A program made the translations under genes and the position numbers. Positions 1 through 10,010 of a stretch of 24,343 nt of DNA are shown in pieces; positions within the stretch are counted from its first letter, which is position 1; each line of letters starts with the position of its first letter. Source of the DNA: Choristocarpus tenellus KU-1152 (taxonomy: Eukaryota > Phaeophyceae); contig CAXNAD020000216.1 in the NCBI GenBank assembly GCA_964200185.2, forward strand, positions 1 to 24,343. Direction: 5' to 3'. Under the pieces are notes generated by a model, which searched no databases, was not told the origin of the DNA, and saw nothing but the letters and a program-made list of their open reading frames with translations.

Positions 1-189
1 GCTTCAAGCCGTCAAAGTAGGGGTCTTTTGGGGTGATCTTCAGGCCAGAACTGGGCATATCGAGGTCAGAACGTCGGGATGGCAACCCCCCCGTCGACCC
101 CCTCGCATAGGAACGGTGCCTAAGTGTCCCTGAATACCAGGGTTGCGCTTGCAGTGTGGCACGCCCTCACAATGTTCCCTAGTGAGCAT

Positions 190-1120
190 TTACTGCCGCG
201 ACACACGTTGGGCTGGCCCTTGCAGCGGAGTTTGGAGTGTCTGAGCGTTACATACGAGGGCTTTGGGAGGACGTCGCTGGTCAGCTTGCCCGTTGCCACA
301 CACTTGACCTAGGGGTCGTGGAACGTAGTGGGTGGCCTTCGGAGCTCACACCGACCAAGATGACTGTAATACATATTATCAACTCCAATAATCGGTCATC
401 CACAGTGCGTCAGGTGACAGTGAAGATGGATGGCCGCCAAAGGACTGAATGATAGCATGAGCACCGTAAACAGGTGGTTGAATGATATAGGGGCCATGCC
501 GAATCGCTGCTGGATCAAACCCAAACTTAAATCGTGGTAAAAGGTACGGAGAATGGACTTTGTTTGCGATCAAGTGGACCGGAAACGTGGTGTGTACGCC
601 TCCATGGCGAACGCAATCCATGTGGCTGAAACCTGGTTTAACGTGATGGCTGATTAGGAAAGAGTTAGGGTATTTCCGTATGAGGATGATAGCAGCAAGA
701 CAGTGCCACCCCCCACACGGGCAAGGGCAACTGAGAAATCTGGTCAGGGGCAGGGAAGACTGGGGGGTGGTCGATTAGGCTTGTGACGCAGCCATCTAAT
801 TCCCCGACCTCAATATCATGGACCTGTGCTTCTTCAGGTCTTTGAAATGCTGTGTGTTGGGGAAGCGGTTTGGGTCCGTCAAGGAGATGGTGGTCATTAA
901 GAAAGAGTATGAGGAGTATGATGAAACCACACTTGAGAGGGCTTGGCAGCTCCTTTTTGTGGTGCACAATCAAGTACTTAGATACAAAGGGGGGAATGAT
1001 TTCAGTGTGGAGCACACAGGGGCAAGGAAGAAGCAGTTGTGTGGTGAGCTTGAAAACACGCTGAAGGTAGATATGGAGGCTTTTTCTGTGGCTGATAAAA
1101 CTGTGATTGATGGGGAGTAA
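190..1120 (+). pseudogene. Broken Tc1/mariner-like transposase
   Basis: This is the remnant of a cut-and-paste DNA transposase, spread over three frames. At about 201-440 a helix-turn-helix region reads LALAAEFGVSERYIRGLW, followed by a second one with SELTPTKM and NRSSTVRQ, which is the usual paired HTH order. At 460-657 the frame changes and reads STVNRWLNDIGA, an in-frame TAA at 538-540, then the first catalytic segment IHVAETWF. The family has IHVDEKWF there, so the first catalytic Asp (codon 625-627) is now Ala. At about 789-820 QPSN and PDLNIMDLCFF are in different frames, so a one-base shift lies near 798-803; the Asp of PDLN (806-808) corresponds to the third catalytic Asp of mariner-type enzymes. 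The C-terminal tail, open to the stop at 1118-1120, has the family's YKGGNDFSVEHTG motif. Only about 60 codons separate the two catalytic segments, roughly half the usual number, so an internal deletion is likely. I could not find the terminal inverted repeats. Confidence 0.85.
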
Positions 1121-1714
1121 TAATAATAAAAAGAGCAGATAACCAGGAATTTGTCAAGGATTCCAAATCTTTTTTCAGAAATGAATTTCATGAACATCTT
1201 CAAAAGTTATGGTCAACGCAGCACAGACTTATGGCACGGAGGTAGTAACGTATAATAACTTGCCCAGACACAGTTGATATTTTCTAGGGCGGTAGTTACG
1301 CAAAATATATCAGTGTATGATGTATGAGAGTAACCTACGTTGAAAAGAATACTAGAAATAATCACCTTGCAATAAAGGGTAAAACAAGGAGGAATACGAG
1401 AGAGAGAGAGAGAGAGAGTGATGACTTTTGATCACTCTCCACGTTGCTTCCACCAACCCTTCTTACATGATAAATACGCGAGGGTCATCCTACTTCGTCC
1501 CTACAAAATATACACTATATAGGGTTTGGTCATACTTCGCTTGTAGACTTCCACACGTGCGAGCACAGGACTTGACGTCAAAAGACCGAAAAAAGAGGAA
1601 AAACGGTTTCAATAGATGCCTCCAATATTATTTTTGTTTGTCGTGTATTAATCAGGGATGATGTCAACCCGTGGTCAGACGCACCACAGACTGCACCTCC
1701 TCTCATCGCCCTAC
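1121..1714. other. Intergenic, no gene recognised
   Basis: No recognised coding sequence. It holds the GA microsatellite at 1398-1418. The 3' end of the mariner-like fossil may extend into its start, but no terminal repeat was visible. Confidence 0.5.
1398..1418. repeat. (GA)n microsatellite
   Basis: An uninterrupted run of about ten GA units. Confidence 0.95.
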
Positions 1715-1851
1715 AACAGCTGATTTCAAAATTTGAGGATGGAGCTTTTCATTGAAGATGGGCTTGACCCAAAATTAAAAATGATTTTTAATTTTGGGTC
1801 AAGCCCATCCTCAATGAAAAGCTCCATCCTCAAATTTTGAAATCGGCTGTT
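1715..1851. mobile_element. Foldback palindrome element, copy 1
   Basis: Two 68-bp arms (1715-1782 and 1784-1851) are reverse complements with only two mismatches and a one-base spacer at 1783. The ends read AACAG...CTGTT. The bases CTAC lie directly before (1711-1714) and after (1852-1855), which looks like a 4-bp target-site duplication. The inner segment with GGATGGAGCTTTTCATTGA and GGGCTTGACCCAAAATT is shared with the palindrome at 15495-15674. There is no coding capacity, so it is a non-autonomous MITE or foldback element. The superfamily is not clear; 4-bp duplications occur in several DNA transposon groups. Confidence 0.9.
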
Positions 1852-3678
1852 CTACCTACTTATTAACTGTTGTTGCACTACGACTAATTGAACTGCCTCC
1901 GTTCCTGCCTTGCTTCTGAAAACGTTGGTTCAGCACTCCCACTGCTCGTCACTCTTGTCTCCTTCGAATCTTCTGGTTGACCCCCTACGAAATTTCCACC
2001 TTACTCTTGTTCAGGCATTTTTGTGGTATCACACAGACAGGATAATACAATTATATGATTCATTACTCTTGCCTTGTGGAATAGCATAATCGAAAACAGA
2101 TTTTCATGAAAAGAAGTCTGGACGTCGAAGGGATTGAATTCGTTGTATCTATGCAGATAGCCACCTTCACGGTTGAGACAAAAGAACGCCCAATACTTAA
2201 TACTTTTTCCAACTCCAAAGTATGTATCATGACATACTTGCTTCTAGTATTTAGTAACTTACTACTATTAATACTTTTTCTCTGTGTAAGTGCGAATAAT
2301 GTTGCATTATTACTACATGTTGTACTATGTGAATATGTAGGTACATCAAAAGTATTTCTAATATTACATTTCCAAAAAAAGCGCAATTACTGATGAGGTA
2401 AAAGACATCAATCAAACACCACATACATGTTGGGTGCTTCAGCCGAGGTGCGAAAGCGCACCATGATGAGGGTTTGAGCCTCATAGTTTAATCTGAACTC
2501 CTTTGCTGTGACTCTCTCTAGACATATCATGCGTTTCAAGCTAGAGACACCAGGCAGATAGATGGGCAAGGAGGGTCCTTCAGATTCTCGGGGTACTTCC
2601 CTAGTTCCTCGCCCACCTTGTAGGCCTAAGGTGGGTTAGAGGCATACCCGTAGTGTATGCATTACATTGTAGTCACCAACCTTTAAGGGGGTATTATTGT
2701 GTAGTTAGTATTCAAAAAGTAAAAGATTTTTAGAGAGGCATCTCTTACATCTACTACAAAGGTTGTTTTTACCGGGGTCCTTGTGATGCAGGTTTGGTTT
2801 TCCTTGACACACCTGAAAAATGCTAGAGGGAATAATAATACTTAATAAAAAACATACAAATTGGTCGAATGTAACGTTTGGGCGATTTTACGGTCTTACC
2901 GTCGTCCTCCATCGATCTTCACGTCTTCACTTGCCCAATGGGGATGTGCATGGGAGCACATCAGCAACTTAGCACCCTCCCTACAAAACAAACTTCAGTG
3001 GTATCACAAACAGCCCAGCCACGAAGTCTTTACGCTTGTACATGGTATTGGCTGCCTTCTTTGGTGGGACCCCACGCGCAAATTTGAGAATGATGGGTTC
3101 GTCCGCTAATGGGGTTATTCGGGCATCATGGAGGAGGATCAAAGGCAAAGTCGACGCTGGTTTCCCTCTACTTCACTTGCAGTTTTGCTTGGACTGCCCA
3201 AACCCATCGATGGAAGGTTCTTTGGGTATGTGTTGTTGGTCGTAGAGTAAGATACCATCCTCATGAATTCCACACAGAGTTTTCATTTTCACTGTATGCA
3301 GTCGGAGACTTGCGTTGTTGCATATGTGAACTAGATGCGGTGGAAATGTTCGAGTATGTCTGTTTGGTCTTTGTCGCTTCCTTATGATTTGTTCCGCTAC
3401 TAGAAAAGAGGTATGTACAGTGTAAAAGAAGGGTGTAGATCTGGGCAGTTTTATTTGAACCTCGTAGACTGAAGGGCACCACATCGCTTTGATGTGGTGT
3501 GTTACTGATATGTGATTCCACCCAGCAGGGCACAGAGTACCTATCCTCCTACCTACTGATATGCGTTTTGATGTTTAGTTGGGACCGCATTAGAGTGTTC
3601 TTTACTGAAAAACATGGGGCATGGAAGAAATGCCAGAACAATTACTTTTTTGTTTGCCCACTTCTGCACCCATTGCAG
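1852..3678. other. Intergenic, no gene recognised
   Basis: Only short open frames with no family motif were seen. A small hairpin with stem CCCACCTT/AAGGTGGG lies at 2612-2635. Undetected exons of the downstream PA-domain gene could be here, because that gene lacks a start. Confidence 0.4.
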
Positions 3679-3841
3679 CAGAGGTTAGCTTCTCGATATT
3701 AGGATATTCACATAGTACAGTATTCGGCGGCCTGATAACAAAACAACCATTGTGCGCTGTACCTGGCATCCCATTTCTAATTGATCGCAGTGCTTGCCCT
3801 GGCTCCATCACATGGCCTCCTAGATTTTACTGTTGTAGGAG
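3679..3841 (+). CDS. Candidate exon, possibly upstream part of PA-domain gene
   Basis: A pyrimidine-rich stretch ending in CACCCATTGCAG gives a good acceptor just before 3679, and AGGAG|GTGAGC is a near-consensus donor after 3841. The frame between them is open for 53 codons (EVSFSILGYSHSTVFGG near the start). It lies about 420 bp upstream of the PA-domain exon on the same strand. Direct splicing to that exon does not keep frame (phase 2 donor into an acceptor that supplies two bases), so an intervening exon would be needed or the exon belongs elsewhere. No family is recognised. The splice signals are the main support. Confidence 0.25.
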
Positions 3842-4259
3842 GTGAGCTCTGAGTACGAGGACAATCCAGTATCATACATCTACACCATAAGCACCACAAG
3901 CAGATCATTTTGTTCACGCATGATTATTTTTTATCTCATTTGAGAGGTGCCTGCTTGTATGGAGATCTAAGAAACTTGCTATCAAGGGCGAGCTTGTCGA
4001 TTGTTCTGTTTGAGTTGTTCCAACTAAACTTGACTGTTCATTACCAGAGTGATTAAAATATACTTGATCGCCTGCACAACTCTTCCACACCCTACCCTTT
4101 GCCTGTCTCAAACATGGGAAAGAGATTTCCACCCCACAAGCCATATGCTCTCCCTGAAGATGAGATCACAGACACGACTTCCATGAGTCCCTTGGCTGAC
4201 ACGATTCTGTTAAGAAAAAGCATTTTTTGTGTGTGTCCCCTATGCGTCCATGCTTACAG

Positions 4260-5810
4260 AGGTTGTGTACGCTGTACCCAATGACTGCCGATCAGAACTG
4301 CTCAATGCTGATGATGTACCTGGTCGCATCATCCTTGTGGAAAGGGGAGAAGTGAGATACCTTCTTTTCCACATCTTTTTCCTTGCCTTTGCTATTGACC
4401 ACCCACTACTTGGTCATCCTTGCCCTCAACATATATATATATATGCTTTTGTCTTTTGCTGTGTGATTCCTGCTTTGGGAATGACAAGTACTGGGCAGCC
4501 CAAATTCACTATAAAAAGAGTTAGACAAGGTGCACTGACCAACAAAGTCCGAATAAGTTTTTGAAGCAATGTTCCCCAAACTTGTTTCTTCTAAGCAAGA
4601 ACACAGTATTGTAGTTGAAGGTGTTGCGAGGTATGTTATAGGGAGGGGATAGTAGGTCAAGTGGACAAATCAATCATAGAACAAAGCCAAAAGTAAATGA
4701 GAGGAACGAGGGTAGCAATTGAAGGATGCTGACAAATGTGCAAAATTTGGCTTACTGTACAAATACATACAGGGATCTTTCTGAATTCTGTTGAAGATTT
4801 GCAAACAATTAGATAAATCAATGCTCTCAAGTCAATCTGAGTACTTCATCCATAGATGCAAGGGTGCATTACAAAAGATGGAAAGAGTGGCTCAAAAAGA
4901 AAAATGACCAAAACTGGGTACCTCTCACTTCTTTTGGCTCACACTTCAAGGCTGGCAATGTACTGCTTTGAACCTCTCTACATATTTTCTAATTTATATT
5001 TGACATTGCCCCAGGCATACTGTGGCATACCTCTGCTGCTTGTTCATGAAACCAGTCTCAACAAGGGCAGGTTGCTTAACAAAGAAAATGCCCCCCAAAA
5101 AACAGCACCTCCTTGCGCACAAACAGAACATCAGACAAATTGCTGTGGGCAATACCTAGATAAGCAAGCATAGTCATATTCTCGTTGCAATCCAAACAGC
5201 CCTATGCCCCACAGCTAATCCCCACATACATACATGCATACATACATAACTTGAACTGGCCAAACCTAACCCTATCAGTTACACAATAGGAAGGTGTCAA
5301 GTTCTATCTCTTATGTTGCCCCTGTCACCTCCTCTCAGAAATATCCACCCATCCTGGGGCATGAATGAACGCTGAGATGTGTCAAAATCACAGTTTGATT
5401 TTGTTGGATTAATGTTTGATGCAATTACTGAATCGTACAGCAGGAACAAGAAGAGAAAAGAGGAGAAATGAAATGAAAATACAAACTCACAAACATTGTG
5501 CATACGTGTGGATGTATACCTTCCACAAAAGGTGCCCATCTTGGAGAAGATCATTCGAGCACAGGATGCAGGGGCTGCAGGTGTGATAGTTGTGGATGAT
5601 GGTGGCTGCAGCCCAGACCTCAGAGACTGTGGACGCTTAGGTGGAGTAAGGGATGGCGGCTTTGCAGGCCAGGATGGAAAACATGCCTGGGCAGCGGTTA
5701 CAATACCTGCAGTTATGATAGCACAGGAAACAGGGAAACGCCTACGGGGGATGATGGGCCTCAGATTAGTTTTAGTAGCAGGACTTGGAGAACAGCTTGT
5801 GATACGATAA
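4260..5810 (+). CDS. PA-domain protein, 3' exons (partial)
   Basis: Two exons together encode a protease-associated (PA) domain, a non-catalytic fold found in secretory-pathway proteins such as vacuolar sorting receptors, PA-TM-RING ligases, subtilases and EDEM-type mannosidase-like proteins. Exon 4260-4351 (acceptor TGCTTACAG, donor GGAGAA|GTGAGA) reads EVVYAVPNDCRSELLNADD then VPGRIILVERGE, the family's C...L.n...l.GkI.LveRG segment. Exon 5532-5810 (acceptor CCACAAAAG) continues VPILEKIIRAQDAGAAGVIV, matching the eK...AQ.aGA..vIv helix-strand, then GFAGQDGKHAWAAVTIPAV. It ends at TAA 5808-5810 after about 92 codons. Both sides of the intron are phase 0. The usual Cys after RG is replaced by the VPI junction. 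The spacing and the AGQDGK...IP segment resemble EDEM3-like C-terminal PA domains, but I saw no mannosidase motifs upstream. The 5' part of the gene is unresolved. The 1,180-bp intron carries a MITE. Confidence 0.75.
4431..4444. repeat. (AT)n microsatellite
   Basis: Seven AT units inside the PA-gene intron. Confidence 0.8.
4684..4940 (-). mobile_element. MITE family 1, copy in reverse orientation
   Basis: This ~257-bp copy is inverted relative to the one at 9752. Its right end (CACTTCTTTTGGCTC) and left end (AAGCCAAAAGTAAATGAGAG) are imperfect inverted repeats. Interior landmarks such as the reverse complements of GATGAAGT and TTTGCAA...TCAACAGAATTC align in order with the other copies. ACA flanks both ends, a possible 3-bp target duplication. 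It sits in the intron of the PA-domain gene. Confidence 0.85.
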
Positions 5811-6592
5811 ACATAGCCAGGTTCTGAAGACATTTGCTCAGTTCTCCAGGGGTGCGCTTATGATACTCCCAAAGATGGGAGTTGCCTATGGGTTTTTTAC
5901 TATCAGGCTAGATTGTTTATCGGGTCTTGTGTGGTATTACTGAAGCACAGATAGATTTGTCCTGAGATGTCAACCACCACCCCCCCTCCCTGGAAGTAGA
6001 GGTTGTCAACCTTAATCAAGAACTCCATTTCCTTTAGTTTCCAAGTAACTTTTGTGTGTGGACGTGGGAATTTACAGGGCACCTGATCAAATGAGTGAGT
6101 GACCAACACCTCTTGCCAAGCCCTTCTTGGTGAATGTGCTACTGTAGGTGTGCTTTGCCCAGTACAAAACTCAGAACTTGGAATTACTTTATGCTATGGT
6201 GGAGAAACTATGACTGATAGTCCCTCAATTTGTCTCTTCCATGTATTTGTAGTCCACGAGTAGAAATGACTCTCCCTCTCTTCACAACAGTTGCACGATT
6301 ACCTCATTGAAACAGTCCACATTAGCCCGATGCTCTCCTGTGAGGCACAACATATCTGTTACATCAGAAGTGCTTTCCACGAAGATTATTTCTTGGAGAA
6401 ACATCTTCCAAATATCCAAGTAGTGATGATATGCATGCAATGATGTAACCATGTATCAAAATTCAGTACAGTCACAAACAATTGTGGCTAGTCCTACAGT
6501 GACCTTTCAAGCTTAAAAACCATTTTCAGCGCGCTTTTGAGAAAGATCCTAGCATACGGTATGGGTGACGCAATGGCTTTGACAATCTATAC
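5811..6592. other. Intergenic, no gene recognised
   Basis: Downstream of the PA-domain stop codon. No open frame with a recognisable motif and no clear AATAAA signal close to the stop. Confidence 0.4.
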
Positions 6593-6839
6593 GAGCCAAA
6601 GTATCTTAGAGGGTAGGGCCGCGTCCATTTGGGGGTCAAAATCTATTGTTTCGATTTTTATGTCATTTTGACTGTCGTGTTGGTTAGAACGTGTCAGTAT
6701 CCATGTTCCGGACACACATTTTCAAAACGTACACATTTTCCTACTCCTAAACATTTTGGAGTAGGAAAGTGTCATAAAAGAACCCAAGCCCCAAGTGGAC
6801 AAACAGGGCAAAACTCTACCCTCTAAGATACTTTCACTC
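6593..6839. mobile_element. MITE related to family 1 by its ends only
   Basis: The left end GAGCCAAAGTATCTTAGAGG and the right end, read on the other strand as GAGTGAAAGTATCTTAGAGG, form a terminal inverted repeat of about 25 bp with two mismatches near the tip. ATAC flanks both sides (6589-6592 and 6840-6843), a likely 4-bp target duplication. The first 11 bases match the ends of the 257-bp family (GAG[TC]CAAAGTA), but the interior differs. It contains an internal hairpin with TTCCTACTCC/GGAGTAGGAA arms at about 6738-6767. No coding capacity. Confidence 0.85.
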
Positions 6840-9751
6840 ATACTTTTAATATTTGCAATGGATATATTATTTTCATCATTGCCCACGACTTGTGAGTTGA
6901 GTTCAAGCTAGATGAGATCAGCAATGGTTTGTTTGGGGCAGCCAAAAGGGGAAAAATCATTACTGATCAATAAGAAAACGATTTTCTTTGACTAACAGAG
7001 CGATGGGAAATAGTGTTGCATGGTTCACAACGACAGCTGATTGATCGGCACTGTTCACATGTCCACTTCTCCGATCAGCATGCTTTAAATTCACTGCTTA
7101 AGACGTTTGGCGTGTTTTCACCCCTCCACTTCTTCACTCGGAGACAAAGCTCCTTTAACCCCTTACCATTAATCTTGCTGTAACTGGCAGGGTCACCATC
7201 ATCATTAATATCAAATACCATTACAGTGTTTGTATCTATTATTTCCAACAACTTGACTATTTCATGTCCAACAACCCAGTGATATTTTGATATGGCACTC
7301 TCTTTCCATCGCTTGAAACCTCTACAAATCTTCTCAGTGATTCATCATCCTGCCAATTTCGCACCTGTTGATACAATAGCGTCTAGGCTTTGATTTTGCA
7401 GAAATATCTTACAGGGAACAAGCCCAGCAACACCCTTTTTTTGTTCACGTGACTGACTGCTGTGCCCTTCCTATGTAGGGCTCTCACGACAGGCAGTAGC
7501 GAGGTATACTAAGTAAGATTGAAGTACAAGGTGTAGCTTGTGAGAAAGTGTGTGGAGTCAGTCCTTTGCGTGTGTTTCCTGACCTACTACTGAGGTAAAA
7601 TAATCTTCAATGTGGATGCACTCTGAATGTCCGCCTTGCTTGGCAATGGTGTCCTTCTGATGACAATAGTGAGGAGGGCACCATGATATTGTTCACATAT
7701 ACATGGTAAGACTTGGGGCATGAACAGGTGAGCCGTATTTGGAGGTGACCCCACGGTGTCAGGTGGTCCACCAGTTGAAGATAGTCCGGTGGCAATAGAG
7801 CACCTGTTGTGCACATGAGCACGCACAGTGAGGTTTGTATCCCCTTCCCCCTTTTCGAAAGGTACTGTGCCATTGGGCTGGCAGGGGATATGTGGGAAGT
7901 ACAATATGGATGAAAACACAAAATTAGAGGGACTCTGTTAGTTCTGTTGCCTTAAGGAAGGATGTATCCCCCTGTAGTTGCTGTTGTATTTTCATCTTGC
8001 TGCTTTTGCAACGAAGCGAATCAGGACGGTGCACAGATGCTAATTGTTAATGTGTGATCTATATATGATTTGAAGCGTGACAAAGATCGTAGCTTTGCAA
8101 TAAAACAACAGAACTATCCTGTAAGAATGATATATACTCCAGTGCCAAGAAAAGTTATGCACATATTTTATTTTTAATGAAGTGATTGTTAAGTAATTTT
8201 CCTGGATTAAAATTGGACTGTCATGAGTACAGTGTTGACAAAACCCCCCCGAATTGATACGAAAAAGTGCTTGATAAAACTACTGAGAACTAAAAGAATA
8301 GCACAAATAAAGTATTGTACTCTCAAGAACTTTGAAGTAAGTAGTACAATAAAATATTGCACATTGCAAGGGAATTATGGTGTTCAGATCTTTCGCTTTA
8401 CGCTTCTAGATATCCTTCAATACGACATCAAAGTAAACTACTCCAGTTACTCTTCTACACGGGGATAATGGTGATGCACAACCAACTCTCTCGGTGTGGA
8501 GAAAATAAAATAAATTCTGAACCATAACGACAAAAAATATCATCGTACACTCTCCAGATATTTTTCCTGAAGAAATAGTCCCCAGCATCATGTGAAATTC
8601 ACTGAAGAAAAAAAAAGAAATATTTAATCTCATCAAGCGCCTGGGGAAAAAATTACTGGAAACATTGGATGGATGCCCTGCAAAAAATAAAATAAACGCA
8701 ATCGACTCTAACTGATATTCCAGTCAATCAAGCTGTTCAAGCCATTTCACATGGCTGCACTTTTCTCATTGCTGTGTGTCCTCTCTTGGTACAGAGAATG
8801 GAGCGCCATCCAAACAGCAACCTCTACTCCTGCTAGTTATTCTGTCCTCTCAGAACTATATCAAGCTTGCCCCTCCTTTAAATATCCGAGGATCCAGCTC
8901 TTCTCCACAATTGTGTTCACCACCCCACCTCTTCTTCGTTGGAGTGGAAAGGGTATGCCCAAAAAAATCTCCAGCCCTTATACTGCTAATATGGTCGATA
9001 TCAACCAAAAATAAGCTCAGCTTAAGCGAGGCAGAGTGTAGTTGTTCAAGTCTGCTCATTGTCAAACTTACAGCTTCAGCATCAACTCTTGTGGAGATTA
9101 TGGGCGTGCCAATTCCATTGCTTCCCAACTTCCCTCCCCCCCCCTTCATCACCATTCCCACCAGAAACTCTCACAGACAGGAAATAGTGATGGAGGGTGT
9201 TGTGCTGCAGAACATATATTGTGAGAGGACTTACGCATGCCGGCTCTTTACAACTCTCTCCATGGTTGGTGACATATAATTGAACAGTCTGTACATGTAT
9301 GGGGTGGGGACTCCCACGATACTGGGACCTTGACTTGGGGTAGGCGTTGGAAGACCTTGAGATTAAGGCTGGCGAGCTCCTGACCAACAACAGCATCACC
9401 AGGGCTCACGAGTAACTCCAGCTAGAATAAGAGCATAAGGATGTACTTGAACCACAGAGCCTCAGGGATGAGCTAGTGGAGGTAGTTCATGTTTACAAGG
9501 TATAATTATTCCATGTTGAACAAAGGAGGCTTTTGTGGTGGCACAGGAGGGTGGGAGTGGGCAAATGTCGATCCAGGTAGTCCTGGCCGTCCACATCACG
9601 CTTGTCTCGCACTCTGTAGCTGCCCATTTTTTGTCAGCAAGAATGAATGGATAAAGAAAGTCAGAGGGAATTAGAGGGAATGGATATGGCATTTAAGTGG
9701 AAAAGGAAAATCCTACACTCAACTCAGTGTGGAGCCTTGAGCAGTCCCATT
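6840..9751. other. Long stretch without a recognised gene
   Basis: Apart from the weak - strand candidate at 7075-7341, I recognise nothing in these 2.9 kb. Open frames of 80-170 codons (for example - strand 7587-7919 and + strand 8776-9279) lack motifs and supporting splice structure. Confidence 0.4.
7075..7341 (-). CDS. Possible exon or decayed ORF, unknown
   Basis: On the - strand an 88-codon frame runs from just after two stops (near 7342-7347) to a TGA at 7075-7077. It contains a charged, protein-like stretch: VVGHEIVKLLEIIDTNTVMV, then FDINDDGDPASYSKINGKGL and KELCLRVKKWRG. The only internal Met is in VMVFD. There is no near-start ATG, so it could be an exon or the relic of a mobile element. 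The DINDDGD segment is acidic like an EF-hand loop, but the rest of that motif is not convincing. No family is assigned. Confidence 0.25.
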   Translation of the reverse strand: MTEKICRGFKRWKESAISKYHWVVGHEIVKLLEIIDTNTVMVFDINDDGDPASYSKINGKGLKELCLRVKKWRGENTPNVLSSEFKAC

Positions 9752-10010
9752 GAGCCAAAGTAAACAAGAGGTACCCAGGTTTTGACTGTTTTTAGCTTTA
9801 AGTATATTTTTTACTTATTTGCAATTCACCCATATGTTTATGCATGAAGTTCTAAGTTTGACTTTGGAGTATTTATTTATCTTTTATCTGAAACTTTTTC
9901 AACAAAATTCAGAACACATCCTATACACATTTGCAAAAATGGCGAATTTTGCATATATTTATCAGGACCCCTAAAATTCAACTCTGGGCACCTACCATTT
10001 ACTTTGACTC
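9752..10010 (+). mobile_element. MITE family 1, best complete copy
   Basis: This 259-bp element starts GAGCCAAAGTAAAC and ends TTTACTTTGACTC; the outer 25 bases on each side pair at about 19 positions as a terminal inverted repeat including GAGGTACCC/GGGCACCTA. It is AT-rich with no ORF. The interior order (GTACCCAGGTTTTGAC, TTGCAATTCACC, ATGAAGTTCTAAGTTTGAC, TATTTAT, ATTCAGAACACATCC) is shared with four other copies in the window. Flanks ATT and ATC match only two of three bases, so the target duplication here is uncertain. Confidence 0.9.

Noticed and set aside
2612-2635. Short hairpin CCCACCTT/AAGGTGGG as a terminator
   Set aside because: The setting is eukaryotic and no gene ends nearby, so a bacterial-type terminator is not supported.
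5297-5833. 178-codon - strand open frame
   Set aside because: It is the antisense of the PA-domain exon, whose + strand translation matches a known family.
7587-7921. Two overlapping - strand frames of 110 and 104 codons
   Set aside because: Two open frames over the same bases without motifs suggest low stop density rather than a gene.
8776-9279. 167-codon + strand open frame
   Set aside because: Ser/Pro-rich, no motif, stops or open frames on both strands look equally plausible; no evidence of expression or splicing.
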